The notes beneath the pieces are model-generated. The model was not told the origin of the DNA, ran no database searches, and saw nothing but the letters and a program-made list of their open reading frames with translations. The position numbers and the translations under genes were made by a program. A DNA stretch of 14,026 nt from an uncultured Oscillospiraceae bacterium (GTDB lineage: Bacteria > Bacillota > Clostridia > Oscillospirales > Ruminococcaceae): the NCBI GenBank assembly GCA_934527255.1, contig CAKTAM010000044.1, positions 1-14,026 on the forward strand, read 5' to 3'. How positions within the stretch are numbered: the stretch's first letter is position 1; each line of letters begins with the position of its first letter. Shown here one piece after another: positions 6,057-13,357 of the stretch.

Positions 6057-7139
6057 GTGTCGCTGGGTGTTTATCTGCACATTCCTTATTGCCGCAGCCG
6101 GTGTCGTTACTGCGATTTTTACTCGCAGGGCGGCAGCCCGGCCGTGCCGGATGACTATGTGGATGCCCTGCTGCGCTGTCTGGGCGGCTGGCAGCGGCAC
6201 GCCGGCTGGCAGCGCCCCGCTACCGTCTATTTCGGCGGCGGAACGCCAAGCCTGCTGCGCCCGGCGCAGGCGGCCCGCCTGCTGGAGGCGCTGCAGCCGC
6301 TGCCGCAGGCTGAGGTCACGCTGGAGGCCAACCCCGGCACGGTGGGGCTGGAAGAGCTGCAGGGCTTTCGTGCGGCGGGCATCAACCGGCTGAGCGTCGG
6401 CGTGCAGACGGCAGACGACGCTTCGCTGAAACGGCTGGGGCGCGCGCACACGGCGGCGGACAGCCGCCGCATTTTGCGGCAGGCGGCCGCGGCCGGGTTT
6501 TCCAATGTCAGCGGCGATGTCATGCTGGCGCTGCCGCAGTATACGGCCGCCGAGCTTGGCCGCACGCTGGAGCTGCTGGAGCAGGGCGGCGTGACGCACA
6601 TCAGCAGTTATCTGCTCAAGCTGGAGCCGGGTACTCCCTTTGGCCGCACGCCGCCGCCCGGCCTGCCGGATGAGGACGCCGCAGCCGGGTTTTATCTGGC
6701 CTGCGTGGAGGAGTGCACGCGCCGCGGCTATGCCCAGTACGAAATTTCCAATTTTGCGCGGCCCGGCCGGGAAAGCCGCCACAATCTGCGCTACTGGAAC
6801 TGTGAGGATTATCTGGGCATTGGCCCGGGCGCGCACAGCTGCCTTGGCGGCCGCCGCTTTTTTTACCCGCCCGATTTCGCCGCCTTTCTGCGGGGTGACC
6901 CGCCGCAGGAGGAGGGGGACTGCACCGCGGAGGATTACATCATGCTGCAGCTGCGCCTGAACACCGGACTGTCGCTTTCGGCGCTGGCCGGGCACTGGGG
7001 CCGCCGCTTTTCGCCGCAGCAGCTGGCGTTTTTGTCGCTTTGCGAGCGGCAGGGCCTTGCGCGGTGCAGCGGCGATGCCGTTGCACTGACCCCGCAGGGC
7101 ATGCTGGTGCAGAACAGCATTCTCTGCCGCTTGATCTGA
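6057..7139 (+). CDS. hemW: Radical SAM heme chaperone HemW
   Basis: HemW is a radical-SAM-fold protein that binds heme and hands it to target proteins. It was formerly annotated as an oxygen-independent coproporphyrinogen III oxidase. The 360-residue protein starts at a GTG at 6057, chosen because AAAGGAGG at 6042-6049 lies 7 bases upstream; the longer open frame back into lepA is a shadow. The [4Fe-4S] motif is C12, C16 and C19 in PYCRSRCRYCDFY. The residue after the next position is Phe and not Cys, the HemW pattern that separates it from true HemN with its fourth Cys. GGGTPS at 60-65 is the SAM-binding glycine motif. RHNLRYW further on is a conserved HemW motif, and the C-terminal third is the HemN_C winged helix type. 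It follows lepA, as in many Firmicutes. Confidence 0.95.
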   Translation: MSLGVYLHIPYCRSRCRYCDFYSQGGSPAVPDDYVDALLRCLGGWQRHAGWQRPATVYFGGGTPSLLRPAQAARLLEALQPLPQAEVTLEANPGTVGLEELQGFRAAGINRLSVGVQTADDASLKRLGRAHTAADSRRILRQAAAAGFSNVSGDVMLALPQYTAAELGRTLELLEQGGVTHISSYLLKLEPGTPFGRTPPPGLPDEDAAAGFYLACVEECTRRGYAQYEISNFARPGRESRHNLRYWNCEDYLGIGPGAHSCLGGRRFFYPPDFAAFLRGDPPQEEGDCTAEDYIMLQLRLNTGLSLSALAGHWGRRFSPQQLAFLSLCERQGLARCSGDAVALTPQGMLVQNSILCRLI

Positions 7140-7193
7140 CCCGGCCCTCTATACCGAACGCCCCGTTATTTACACAATAAAAGGAGAAACGCT

Positions 7194-8792
7194 TTGTTAA
7201 CTGTTACCGATGTCAGCCTGCAGTTTGCGGGCAGTACCCTGTATAAGCATGTCGATCTGAACTTCCAGCCGGGCAACTGCTACGGCATCATCGGCGCGAA
7301 CGGCGCGGGCAAATCGACCCTGCTGCGCATTCTCTCCGGCGCGCTGGAGCCGACGACCGGCCAGGTGAGCATGGGCGCGGACGACCGGATGAGCGTGCTG
7401 GAGCAGGATCATTTCCGCTATGACGACCATACCGTGATGGATACCGTCATCATGGGCAACCCCCGCCTGTATGAGATCATCTGTGAAAAGAACGCGCTGT
7501 ACGCCAAGGAGAATTTCTCCGATGCCGACGGCGAGCGTGCCGCCGAGCTGGAGGGCGAATTTGCCGAGATGAACGGCTGGGACGCCGAGACCGAGGCCGA
7601 CCAGCTGCTCAACGGGCTGGGCATTCCCATGGAGCTGCACACTGCCCCCATGACGGCGCTGGACGGCCGCCAGAAGGTCAAGGTGCTGCTGGCCAAGGCC
7701 CTGTTCGGCCAGCCGACCATCATCCTGCTGGACGAGCCCACCAACGGGCTTGACCTCGAGGCCATCAACTGGCTGGAGGAATTCCTGATCGACTATCCCT
7801 ATACCGTTATTGTGGTCAGCCACGACCGCCATTTTCTCAACGCCGTGTGCACCCATACGGTGGATATCGACTATAACAAGGTGCAGATGTACGCCGGCAA
7901 CTATGATTTCTGGTATGAATCCAGCCGGTTGATGCAGCAGCTGATCCGCAACCAGAACAAGAAAAAGGAAGAAAAAATTCGCGATCTGCAAACCTTTATC
8001 CAGCGCTTTTCGGCCAACAAGTCCAAATCCCGGCAGGCGACCAGCCGCAAAAAGATCCTCGATTCCATCCAGCTGGAGGAGATGCCCGCCTCCAGCCGCC
8101 GCTACCCGTTTGTGGGCTTTTCGCCCGAGCGCGAGGCCAGAAAGGACATTCTGTTTGTCGAGGGCCTGACCAAAACGGTGGACGGCGTTCGGGTGCTGGA
8201 CAATGTTTCTTTCACCGTCAACCGCGGCGACAAAATTGCGCTGGTGGGCGACAACGAGACCGGCAATACCACGCTGCTGCGCATTCTGGCGGGCGAGCTG
8301 GAGCCGGATTCCGGCAGCTATCGCTGGGGCGTTTCCACCAGTCAGAGTTATTTTCCGCTGGACAACAGCGCCTATTTCGATTTTGAGGGCAACCTGATCG
8401 AATGGCTGCGCCAGTACAGCGAGGACCCGACCGAGACCTACCTGCGCGGCTTTCTGGGCCGCATGCTGTTCAGCGGCGACGAGGTGTACAAGCCGGTGAG
8501 GGTGCTTTCCGGCGGGGAAAAGGTGCGCTGCATGCTCAGCCGCATGATGCTGACCCACGCCAATGTGCTGCTGCTGGATCAGCCCACCAACCATTTGGAT
8601 CTGGAGAGCATTCAGGCGCTGGATGACGGCCTTGCCGCGTTCCCGGGCAACCTCATCTTTGCCTCGCACGACCATCAGTTTATCGACGACATCGCCAACC
8701 GCATTATCGAGCTGCCGGTGGGCGGCACGGGCTGCCTGGATCGCACCGGCAGCTATGAAGAATTTCTGGAATGGAAGCACAGCGCGCGCTGA
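7194..8792 (+). CDS. ABC-F family ATPase (YkpA/YbiT type) with degenerate second ATP site
   Basis: ABC-F proteins are soluble twin ATPases that bind the ribosomal E site and relieve stalling, and some give antibiotic resistance. The 532-residue protein begins at a TTG at 7194 behind AAGGAGA (7181-7187). Domain 1 has Walker A GANGAGKST at 34-42, an altered signature LDGRQ at 156-160 in place of LSGGQ, an intact LLDEPTNGLD and a VSHDRHF switch. A charged helical linker at about 236-310, rich in Lys and Arg, is the P-site tRNA interaction region. Domain 2 reads GDNETGNTT at 352-360, with Asn358 where the Walker A lysine belongs. Its signature LSGGEK is intact, but Walker B reads LLLDQPTNHLD, with Gln463 for the catalytic Glu. 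No membrane segment is present. It lies 54 bases after hemW and 44 before the next gene. The family call is secure. The biological role is not known from sequence, and the substitutions may be family traits. Confidence 0.9.
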   Translation: MLTVTDVSLQFAGSTLYKHVDLNFQPGNCYGIIGANGAGKSTLLRILSGALEPTTGQVSMGADDRMSVLEQDHFRYDDHTVMDTVIMGNPRLYEIICEKNALYAKENFSDADGERAAELEGEFAEMNGWDAETEADQLLNGLGIPMELHTAPMTALDGRQKVKVLLAKALFGQPTIILLDEPTNGLDLEAINWLEEFLIDYPYTVIVVSHDRHFLNAVCTHTVDIDYNKVQMYAGNYDFWYESSRLMQQLIRNQNKKKEEKIRDLQTFIQRFSANKSKSRQATSRKKILDSIQLEEMPASSRRYPFVGFSPEREARKDILFVEGLTKTVDGVRVLDNVSFTVNRGDKIALVGDNETGNTTLLRILAGELEPDSGSYRWGVSTSQSYFPLDNSAYFDFEGNLIEWLRQYSEDPTETYLRGFLGRMLFSGDEVYKPVRVLSGGEKVRCMLSRMMLTHANVLLLDQPTNHLDLESIQALDDGLAAFPGNLIFASHDHQFIDDIANRIIELPVGGTGCLDRTGSYEEFLEWKHSAR

Positions 8793-8836
8793 AGCCGCGC
8801 CGGTGCCGTAAGAGAAAAGAAAGGAAGACCTGTGCC

Positions 8837-10315
8837 ATGGAAAAAAACGCACGCTGCGCCGCCGGGTTCGGCAGCCTGACGACCCCGTTTGATTTTGACG
8901 ATCTGCCGTATTTGAGCGTTCCCCTGCCGGAGAATCTGGCTGCGCTGAAGGGCGCGGGGCATTTTGACGCGCTGCGCCGTGCCATTGATACCCGGCTGGC
9001 GCGGCCGTGGCTGGAGGAGGGCATGCGCCGCCGTCTGCGGCTGGAGCTGTTTATCCTCGAGCGGCTGGAGGAGGATTATACCCTTACCCGGCCGCAGCTG
9101 CTGGCTGCGCTGGAGGACCTTCTGCGGGATTTTGACCCCGCCGAGCTGGACGGCTATGAGGCGGACGGCCTGCTGGACTGGATCTTCATCGAGGGCGAGC
9201 AGCGCTTTCTGAACAGTGCGGTAGATAACCTGTTTGTCGTTGATCCCGCTTTGCCGGGCCGACGCCGCACCTGGCCCGACGCCACGCGCGCCATGAAAGA
9301 GGAAGAGGAAAAGGACGGCATGCGCCGCACCATGCGTCAGTGCGGCCGTTTGGCCATGCGTTACCGCATCCGGTGCGAGCTGCAGCTGAAGCCGGAGGCT
9401 GTGCGGGAGGGCAAGCTGCTGCGTGTGCAGCTGCCGCTGCCGTTGGAGGCCGCCCAAAGCAGCAACGTTCAGCTGCTGCAAACCTCGCACACGCCGGTGG
9501 TGGTGGCCCCGGCAGACCATGCGCAGCGTACCGTTGTGCTGGAAGCGCCCGCCCGGCCGGGCGAGGTGTTCTGGGCCGAGTACCAGTACGACTGCGAAAA
9601 CCCGTATCTGCCCGCGTGGGAGCTGGCAGAGCTGCCGTGCGAGCAGCGCCCGGCAGGCGCTGCCCCTGCCCTTACGGAGGAGGAGCAGCGCCGCTATACC
9701 GCCCAGCAGGCGCCGCATATTGCCTTTACCCCTTATCTGCAGGGGCTGGCGCAGCGCATCGTCGGCGATCTGACCGACCCGCTGGCCAAGGCGCGTGCCA
9801 TTTATGACTGGATCACCCGCAACATCCGCTACAGCTTTGCACGGTCGTATTTTGCCATTCCCAACCTGCCCGAGTTCACCGCCCGCAACCAGAAAGGTGA
9901 CTGCGGCATGGAAACGCTGCTGTTCATCACCCTGTGCCGCATCTGCGGGGTGCCCGCCCGCTGGCAGGCGGGCCGCAGCATGACGCCGTGGTCGGGCGGC
10001 ACCAGCTGCCATGACTGGGCGCAGTTTTACGCGGCGCCGTACGGCTGGCTGTGGGTGGATTGCTCTTACGGTGTGGGCGCATGGCGCGCGGGCGACGACG
10101 AAAAGCGGCGCTTCTTCTTCGGCAACACCATTCCGGCGCGCATTGTGCTGGCCGGAGAATTCCAGCACCGGCTGTATGTGCCCATGCACTGGATGCGCTT
10201 TGATCCGTACGATAACCAGGAGGGCGAGGCCGAGTATGCCGACGGCGGCATTTCCTACCGCGACCTGGTGTGCAACACCCGCATCCTGCACAGCGAACGG
10301 CTGGTGCGTCCCTGA
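8837..10315 (+). CDS. Transglutaminase-fold protein, probable cytoplasmic cysteine peptidase-like enzyme
   Basis: The 492-residue protein has a C-terminal transglutaminase/peptidase-like domain with a complete triad: C356 in KGDCGMETLLF, H392 in SCHDWAQFY and D408 in WVDCSYG. A helical N-terminal region (about 1-150) and a beta-rich middle (about 170-270, LRVQLPLPLEA) resembling the bacterial transglutaminase N-region precede it. No signal peptide or membrane helix is seen, so it should act in the cytoplasm. The ATG at 8837 is chosen for the AAAGGAAG site 9-10 bases upstream. An in-frame ATG at 8771 would overlap the ABC-F gene and lacks support. Members of this fold are mostly proteases or peptide hydrolases and seldom crosslinkers, and the substrate cannot be read from sequence. 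It ends the plus-strand cluster just before a strong terminator. Confidence 0.82.
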   Translation: MEKNARCAAGFGSLTTPFDFDDLPYLSVPLPENLAALKGAGHFDALRRAIDTRLARPWLEEGMRRRLRLELFILERLEEDYTLTRPQLLAALEDLLRDFDPAELDGYEADGLLDWIFIEGEQRFLNSAVDNLFVVDPALPGRRRTWPDATRAMKEEEEKDGMRRTMRQCGRLAMRYRIRCELQLKPEAVREGKLLRVQLPLPLEAAQSSNVQLLQTSHTPVVVAPADHAQRTVVLEAPARPGEVFWAEYQYDCENPYLPAWELAELPCEQRPAGAAPALTEEEQRRYTAQQAPHIAFTPYLQGLAQRIVGDLTDPLAKARAIYDWITRNIRYSFARSYFAIPNLPEFTARNQKGDCGMETLLFITLCRICGVPARWQAGRSMTPWSGGTSCHDWAQFYAAPYGWLWVDCSYGVGAWRAGDDEKRRFFFGNTIPARIVLAGEFQHRLYVPMHWMRFDPYDNQEGEAEYADGGISYRDLVCNTRILHSERLVRP

Positions 10316-10344
10316 GCGCGGGTCCCCATTGTACAAAAACACAA

Positions 10345-10390
10345 AAAAAGCCCCGTACCGTCTCTGCCAGGAAACGGTACGGGGCTTTTT
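10345..10390. terminator. Bidirectional intrinsic terminator between convergent operons
   Basis: GCCCCGTACCGT (10350-10361) pairs perfectly with ACGGTACGGGGC (10374-10385) around a 12-base loop. TTTTT follows on the plus strand, and the A-run at 10343-10349 becomes a T-run on the minus strand. It can therefore end both the transglutaminase-like gene and the minus-strand DUF3842 gene that stops at 10417. Confidence 0.95.
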
Positions 10391-10416
10391 CTTCTCTTTT
10401 GGGTCGGCAGCCGGGC

Positions 10417-10845
10417 TCAGCGGCCGTCGGCTGCGGGCGCCTGGGTCAGCTGCAGGATCAGCTCGACGGCCTGCTCGGTATAGTCGCTCAGCGGCAGCTC
10501 CTGCACACCGGCGACCAGAATGCGGCAGCGGTTCACCGGGATCAGCACCTTGCGTGCCGGACTTTCCGAAACGGCAAGCGCCATGGCCGGGGTGATCTCG
10601 CCCAGCAGAGAGTTGGCGGCGATGATGCCCATCGGCCCGGTGATCACATCCGCCTGCTGTGCGGCGACCCGCACCGGGTTTTCGCCGGTGGCGGCCTCGT
10701 CGGCCCCCGCCTTCAGCATGGCGGCGGTGGCGGTGGTGTTGGCGCCCACGGCCAGCAGCTCGCCGGTGTAGCCGCGGCGGCGCAGGGTCTCCACCAGCGC
10801 CTGCCCCATGCGGCCGCCCTGCCCGTCTATGACCAGTACCTTCAT
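10417..10845 (-). CDS. DUF3842 family protein
   Basis: This 142-residue soluble protein matches my memory of the DUF3842 family found in Clostridia: N-terminal VIDGQGGRMGQALVETLR (a Rossmann-like glycine motif), AVGANTTATAAMLKAGADEAATGEN, then a GPMGIIAANSLLGEITPAMA core and PVNRCRILVAGV near the end. The function of the family is unknown. The fold motif suggests nucleotide or dinucleotide binding. The ATG at 10845 overlaps the stop of the upstream FemX-like gene as ATGA, so the two are translationally coupled. A GGAAG site lies about 9 bases ahead, inside the end of that gene. No sign of decay. Confidence 0.88.
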   Translation of the reverse strand: MKVLVIDGQGGRMGQALVETLRRRGYTGELLAVGANTTATAAMLKAGADEAATGENPVRVAAQQADVITGPMGIIAANSLLGEITPAMALAVSESPARKVLIPVNRCRILVAGVQELPLSDYTEQAVELILQLTQAPAADGR

Positions 10846-11918
10846 TCGGCGGCGCTTCCTTTCGCTTTCTTTGCCTTATGCTGCCGGGCGCGGTGCAGCG
10901 CGGCGCGCACATGCATGGCCGCGTTCAGCGCGGCGTTGACAAGGGGATTATAAACAATGCAGAACTCCCCGGCCGTGGTGACGATCTCACCCTTAAAGCT
11001 CTGCTTGAAGCCCAGCACGCCATACAAAGCGGCGCTGTCCTCCGGCCGGATGGCAACGCCCTGCATATCGTAAATGGTGCAGCCGGTCTCCAGCGCCCAG
11101 TCCATCAGGGTCCACTGCAGCAGGTAGGTGGGGCGCAGCTCACGGTGATGGTCGGCGCTGCAGCCGTACACATGGGCGCACTTGCCGCCGTAGTTGACGG
11201 CCAGCCCGCCGCACAGGGGAATGCCGTCCTCCGTATAGCACATATACAGCCGCGCATCCTCGGGAAACGCTTTTAAAAAGCGCTCCAGATACGCCCGCGG
11301 GCGCACGGAAAAGCCCTGCCGTTCGCCGGTCTCGGCATAAATGGCGTAAAAATCGTCCATGCCGGCCAGCCCGACGTTTTTGCAGATGACCCCGTGCTTG
11401 CCCGGGTGGCGCATTTTGTTGCGGGTGTTGCTGGAAAACCCGGCCAGCAGCTGGGCATCCGTCATGCCGCCGATGTAGGGCAGCATGTAGTTGTAGCGCG
11501 GCTGAATGGTGGCCTTAAAGGGCGCGTTTGGCGTAAAGCGGCAGCCTGCGGCCACCCACTGGTCGATCAGCTCCTGCTCATCCTCCAGAATATAAGGATC
11601 CATCTTCAAAATGTGCGCATGGTAGCGGCGCGCCACGGCGGCCACGCCCTGCAGCAGCGCGCGCAGGGTATCCGTATCCGCATAATCGCACACGGGGCCG
11701 CGGGGGGCATACATCAGCGCGCCCGGCCCCATGGGCATGATCAGAATGCTCATTCCGGCACGGATGGCGCCGTCCTCCCCGCGCAGGACCACGATCTCAT
11801 GCTTCCAGTTGCTTTTCACCTTGGCCCACGCCGGGCTCTGCATAAAACAGCCGTGCGGCTGGCTGCGTACAAAGGCGTCATATTCCGGGTATTGCTCCGG
11901 CTTCAGAATCTCTGCCAT
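10842..11918 (-). CDS. FemX-like aminoacyl-tRNA-dependent peptidoglycan branching enzyme (FemABX family)
   Basis: FemABX enzymes use aminoacyl-tRNA to add the first residue of the peptidoglycan cross-bridge to the lysine or equivalent residue of lipid II or UDP-MurNAc-pentapeptide, at the cytoplasmic membrane face. The 358-residue protein starts at the ATG at 11918 (MAEILKPEQYPEYDAF), preceded by AAAGGA; the longer open frame upstream covers the promoter and is not used. The double GNAT-like fold is marked by NTRNKMRHPGKHGV in the first half and by GGLAVNYGGKCAHVYG, RPTYLLQWTLMDWA and YDMQGV in the second. The length and the lack of a long helical coiled-coil arm resemble the shorter FemX type and not FemA (about 420). 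The C-terminal tail is basic. First gene of a two-gene minus-strand operon with DUF3842. Which amino acid it transfers is unknown. Confidence 0.88.
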   Translation of the reverse strand: MAEILKPEQYPEYDAFVRSQPHGCFMQSPAWAKVKSNWKHEIVVLRGEDGAIRAGMSILIMPMGPGALMYAPRGPVCDYADTDTLRALLQGVAAVARRYHAHILKMDPYILEDEQELIDQWVAAGCRFTPNAPFKATIQPRYNYMLPYIGGMTDAQLLAGFSSNTRNKMRHPGKHGVICKNVGLAGMDDFYAIYAETGERQGFSVRPRAYLERFLKAFPEDARLYMCYTEDGIPLCGGLAVNYGGKCAHVYGCSADHHRELRPTYLLQWTLMDWALETGCTIYDMQGVAIRPEDSAALYGVLGFKQSFKGEIVTTAGEFCIVYNPLVNAALNAAMHVRAALHRARQHKAKKAKGSAAE

Positions 11919-11966
11919 ATGAGGTGTCCTTTCAAACCGGCGCGGCGGCCGGTGTAATATAGCTTT

Positions 11967-11995
11967 AGTATAACACATCCGCAGACGGTTTTCCA
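11967..11995 (-). promoter_or_regulatory. Likely sigma-A promoter of the FemX-DUF3842 operon
   Basis: On the minus strand TATACT (11967-11972) is a good -10 and TGGAAA (11990-11995, four of six consensus bases) lies 17 bases upstream. Transcription should start about 40 bases before the ATG at 11918. Another AT-rich hexamer, TATATT, lies slightly downstream without a matching -35. Confidence 0.65.
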
Positions 11996-12090
11996 CAGGT
12001 CGCACCGGCTTTTTCGGCGTGCAGGGCCGCTTGCAGGCAGCAAAAGGGACAAAGAATATGTTTTTTCACGCGGGTTTCACGCGGCGGCGT

Positions 12091-12119
12091 TTGCTTTTGC
12101 AGCGGCATTATGCTATAAT
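12091..12119 (+). promoter_or_regulatory. Extended -10 promoter of the membrane protein gene
   Basis: A perfect TATAAT (12114-12119) is preceded by TGC, an extended -10 element, with a weak -35 TTGCTT (12091-12096) 17 bases upstream. Transcription should start near 12126, leaving a leader of about 160 bases before the ATG at 12288. Confidence 0.72.
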
Positions 12120-12223
12120 AAAAGCGCTGTCTGCGTGCAAAAGCGGCGGCCGGGCGGCCCGCATGGGCGTGCGGCTGCTGCCGACAAAGGGCGCGCGGCG
12201 GCAAAGAAAGAGCAAATGCCGCT

Positions 12224-12270
12224 TTTTCTGCGGCTGCCGTTCGCAGAAAATGCTCCGCCGTCTGCGGCGG
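12224..12270 (+). promoter_or_regulatory. Tandem hairpins in the leader just before the ribosome binding site
   Basis: TTTTCTGCG (12224-12232) pairs perfectly with CGCAGAAAA (12242-12250). Directly after it CCGCCG (12255-12260) pairs with CGGCGG (12265-12270) around TCTG. The ribosome binding site AAAAGGGG starts at 12271, immediately after the second stem, so folding of the leader could affect access to it. No T-run follows either stem. The remaining leader, 12126-12223, is GC-rich and holds no separate gene that I can support. Confidence 0.55.
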
Positions 12271-12287
12271 AAAAGGGGATGACACTG

Positions 12288-13196
12288 ATGTTGAAAAAAG
12301 AGAGCAACGCGGAAGAGCTGGTGCGCCGCAGCCGTCGGCACCGTCGGCAAATCTTCGGCTTTTTCCTGTGCCTGCTGGCCGTTGTCGGCCTGGGGTCACT
12401 GGTTTCGGGCGGCGTGGCGCTGACCAAACGCCTGTTTGATGACAGCGACAAGCGGGCCGCCTACGAGCAGCGGCTGACCTATGTGGTCATGCTGGATATG
12501 CTGCCGTTTTCCAGCTTGGAGCAGGCCAACCAGAACGACCTGCTGGAGAGCTGCATCTGGGCGGCGCTGTTCAATGAGGATACCACGCTGTATAACCGGG
12601 ACGAGACCGGGGCGCTGCTGCTGCCCAGTGCGGATGTAGACCGCTATGCCGCACAGCTGTTCGGGCCGGATTACAAGCTGCAGCACGGTACCTTTGAAAG
12701 TGAGGGCATGGTTTTCCAGTACAACGAGGATACCATGTGCTACACCATTCCCATCACTAGTCAGGTGGGCAACTATACGCCGAAGGTGGTGGAGATTTCT
12801 CACAGCAAGGGCGTTGAGCGCGTTTCGGTCGGCTATCTGGCGCCGTACAGCTCCGCAACGGATTTCGCCTCCAACCGCGACGTCAACGAGCCGCTCAAAT
12901 ATTACGACTATATCTTCACCCGCGCGTCGGACGGCAATTACTATCTGACTGCCATGGAGGAAAGCGCATGGGTCTCCAATGCGTCGGAGCCTGTGCCGCC
13001 CCTGCCCGATCCCATTGCGCAGTCGGTCGACCCAAACGCCGTTATGGATGAGGTGACCAATTCCAGTGCGGATTCCGCCATTGCCAAGGAGCTGGAGGAG
13101 GCGCAGAGCCAGAGCGGCGCAGAGACGGACAGCGATGCCTACAGCACCGCGGACGGCGAAGAAGCCCCGGCGGAGGATGCCGCCGAGGGTGAATAA
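12288..13196 (+). CDS. Single-pass membrane protein of unknown function with an acidic C-terminal tail
   Basis: I do not recognise this 302-residue protein. Its N-terminus is basic (RRSRRHRRQ at about 12-20) and is followed by one hydrophobic segment at about 21-45 (IFGFFLCLLAVVGLGSLVSG), so it should be anchored with most of the chain outside the cell. The extracellular part is mixed alpha/beta with DEVTNSSADS-type polar stretches. The last 60 residues are low-complexity, rich in Ala, Glu, Asp and Ser, and probably disordered. The ATG at 12288 is chosen because AAAAGGGG ends 9 bases before it. The ATG at 12279 abuts that site and is unlikely. It stands alone with its own promoter and terminators, between convergent minus-strand genes. 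No enzyme motif is seen. Confidence 0.8.
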   Translation: MLKKESNAEELVRRSRRHRRQIFGFFLCLLAVVGLGSLVSGGVALTKRLFDDSDKRAAYEQRLTYVVMLDMLPFSSLEQANQNDLLESCIWAALFNEDTTLYNRDETGALLLPSADVDRYAAQLFGPDYKLQHGTFESEGMVFQYNEDTMCYTIPITSQVGNYTPKVVEISHSKGVERVSVGYLAPYSSATDFASNRDVNEPLKYYDYIFTRASDGNYYLTAMEESAWVSNASEPVPPLPDPIAQSVDPNAVMDEVTNSSADSAIAKELEEAQSQSGAETDSDAYSTADGEEAPAEDAAEGE

Positions 13197-13204
13197 GCGC
13201 CGCG

Positions 13205-13236
13205 TTTTCGGCCGCAGGGCCGTTTCCTGCCGAAAA
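13205..13236 (+). terminator. First of two tandem hairpins after the membrane protein gene
   Basis: TTTTCG (13205-13210) pairs with CGAAAA (13231-13236), and after a 3-base bulge GCAGG (13214-13218) pairs with CCTGC (13226-13230). It starts 8 bases past the stop codon. The plus strand has no T-run behind it; the minus strand reads as a hairpin ending in T-rich sequence. It may assist the stronger terminator that follows. Confidence 0.45.
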
Positions 13237-13240
13237 AACC

Positions 13241-13275
13241 AAAACGGACTGCCGCAAACCGCGGCAGTCCGTTTT
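13241..13275. terminator. Strong bidirectional intrinsic terminator
   Basis: AAAACGGACTGCCGC (13241-13255) pairs perfectly with GCGGCAGTCCGTTTT (13261-13275) around a 5-base loop. A T-run closes the plus-strand arm and a T-rich tail follows on the minus strand. It ends the membrane protein gene and can also stop the minus-strand kinase-like gene ending at 13358. Positions 13276-13357 hold nothing else I can support. Confidence 0.93.
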
Positions 13276-13357
13276 TCTGTATCCTGTCCTATCGGGGCAT
13301 TTACGGCGCTTTGCCCGCTCCCGAAAGGAGGCGGAGCAATCTCCGGCAGGCCGGTGT

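Noticed and set aside
7197..8852. A 551-codon open frame on the minus strand, opposite the ABC-F gene
   Set aside because: Shadow of the plus-strand gene; its translation shows no domain and the plus-strand motifs are unmistakable.
8753..10912. A 719-codon open frame on the minus strand, opposite the transglutaminase-like gene
   Set aside because: It is the antisense shadow of a GC-rich gene with strong third-position bias. It has no ribosome binding site or domain, and it runs through the strong terminator and parts of three real genes.
11989..11997. TTTTCCACA, one base from a DnaA box
   Set aside because: A single near-match in the upstream region of the FemX gene, with no cluster of boxes or AT-rich unwinding region; expected by chance.
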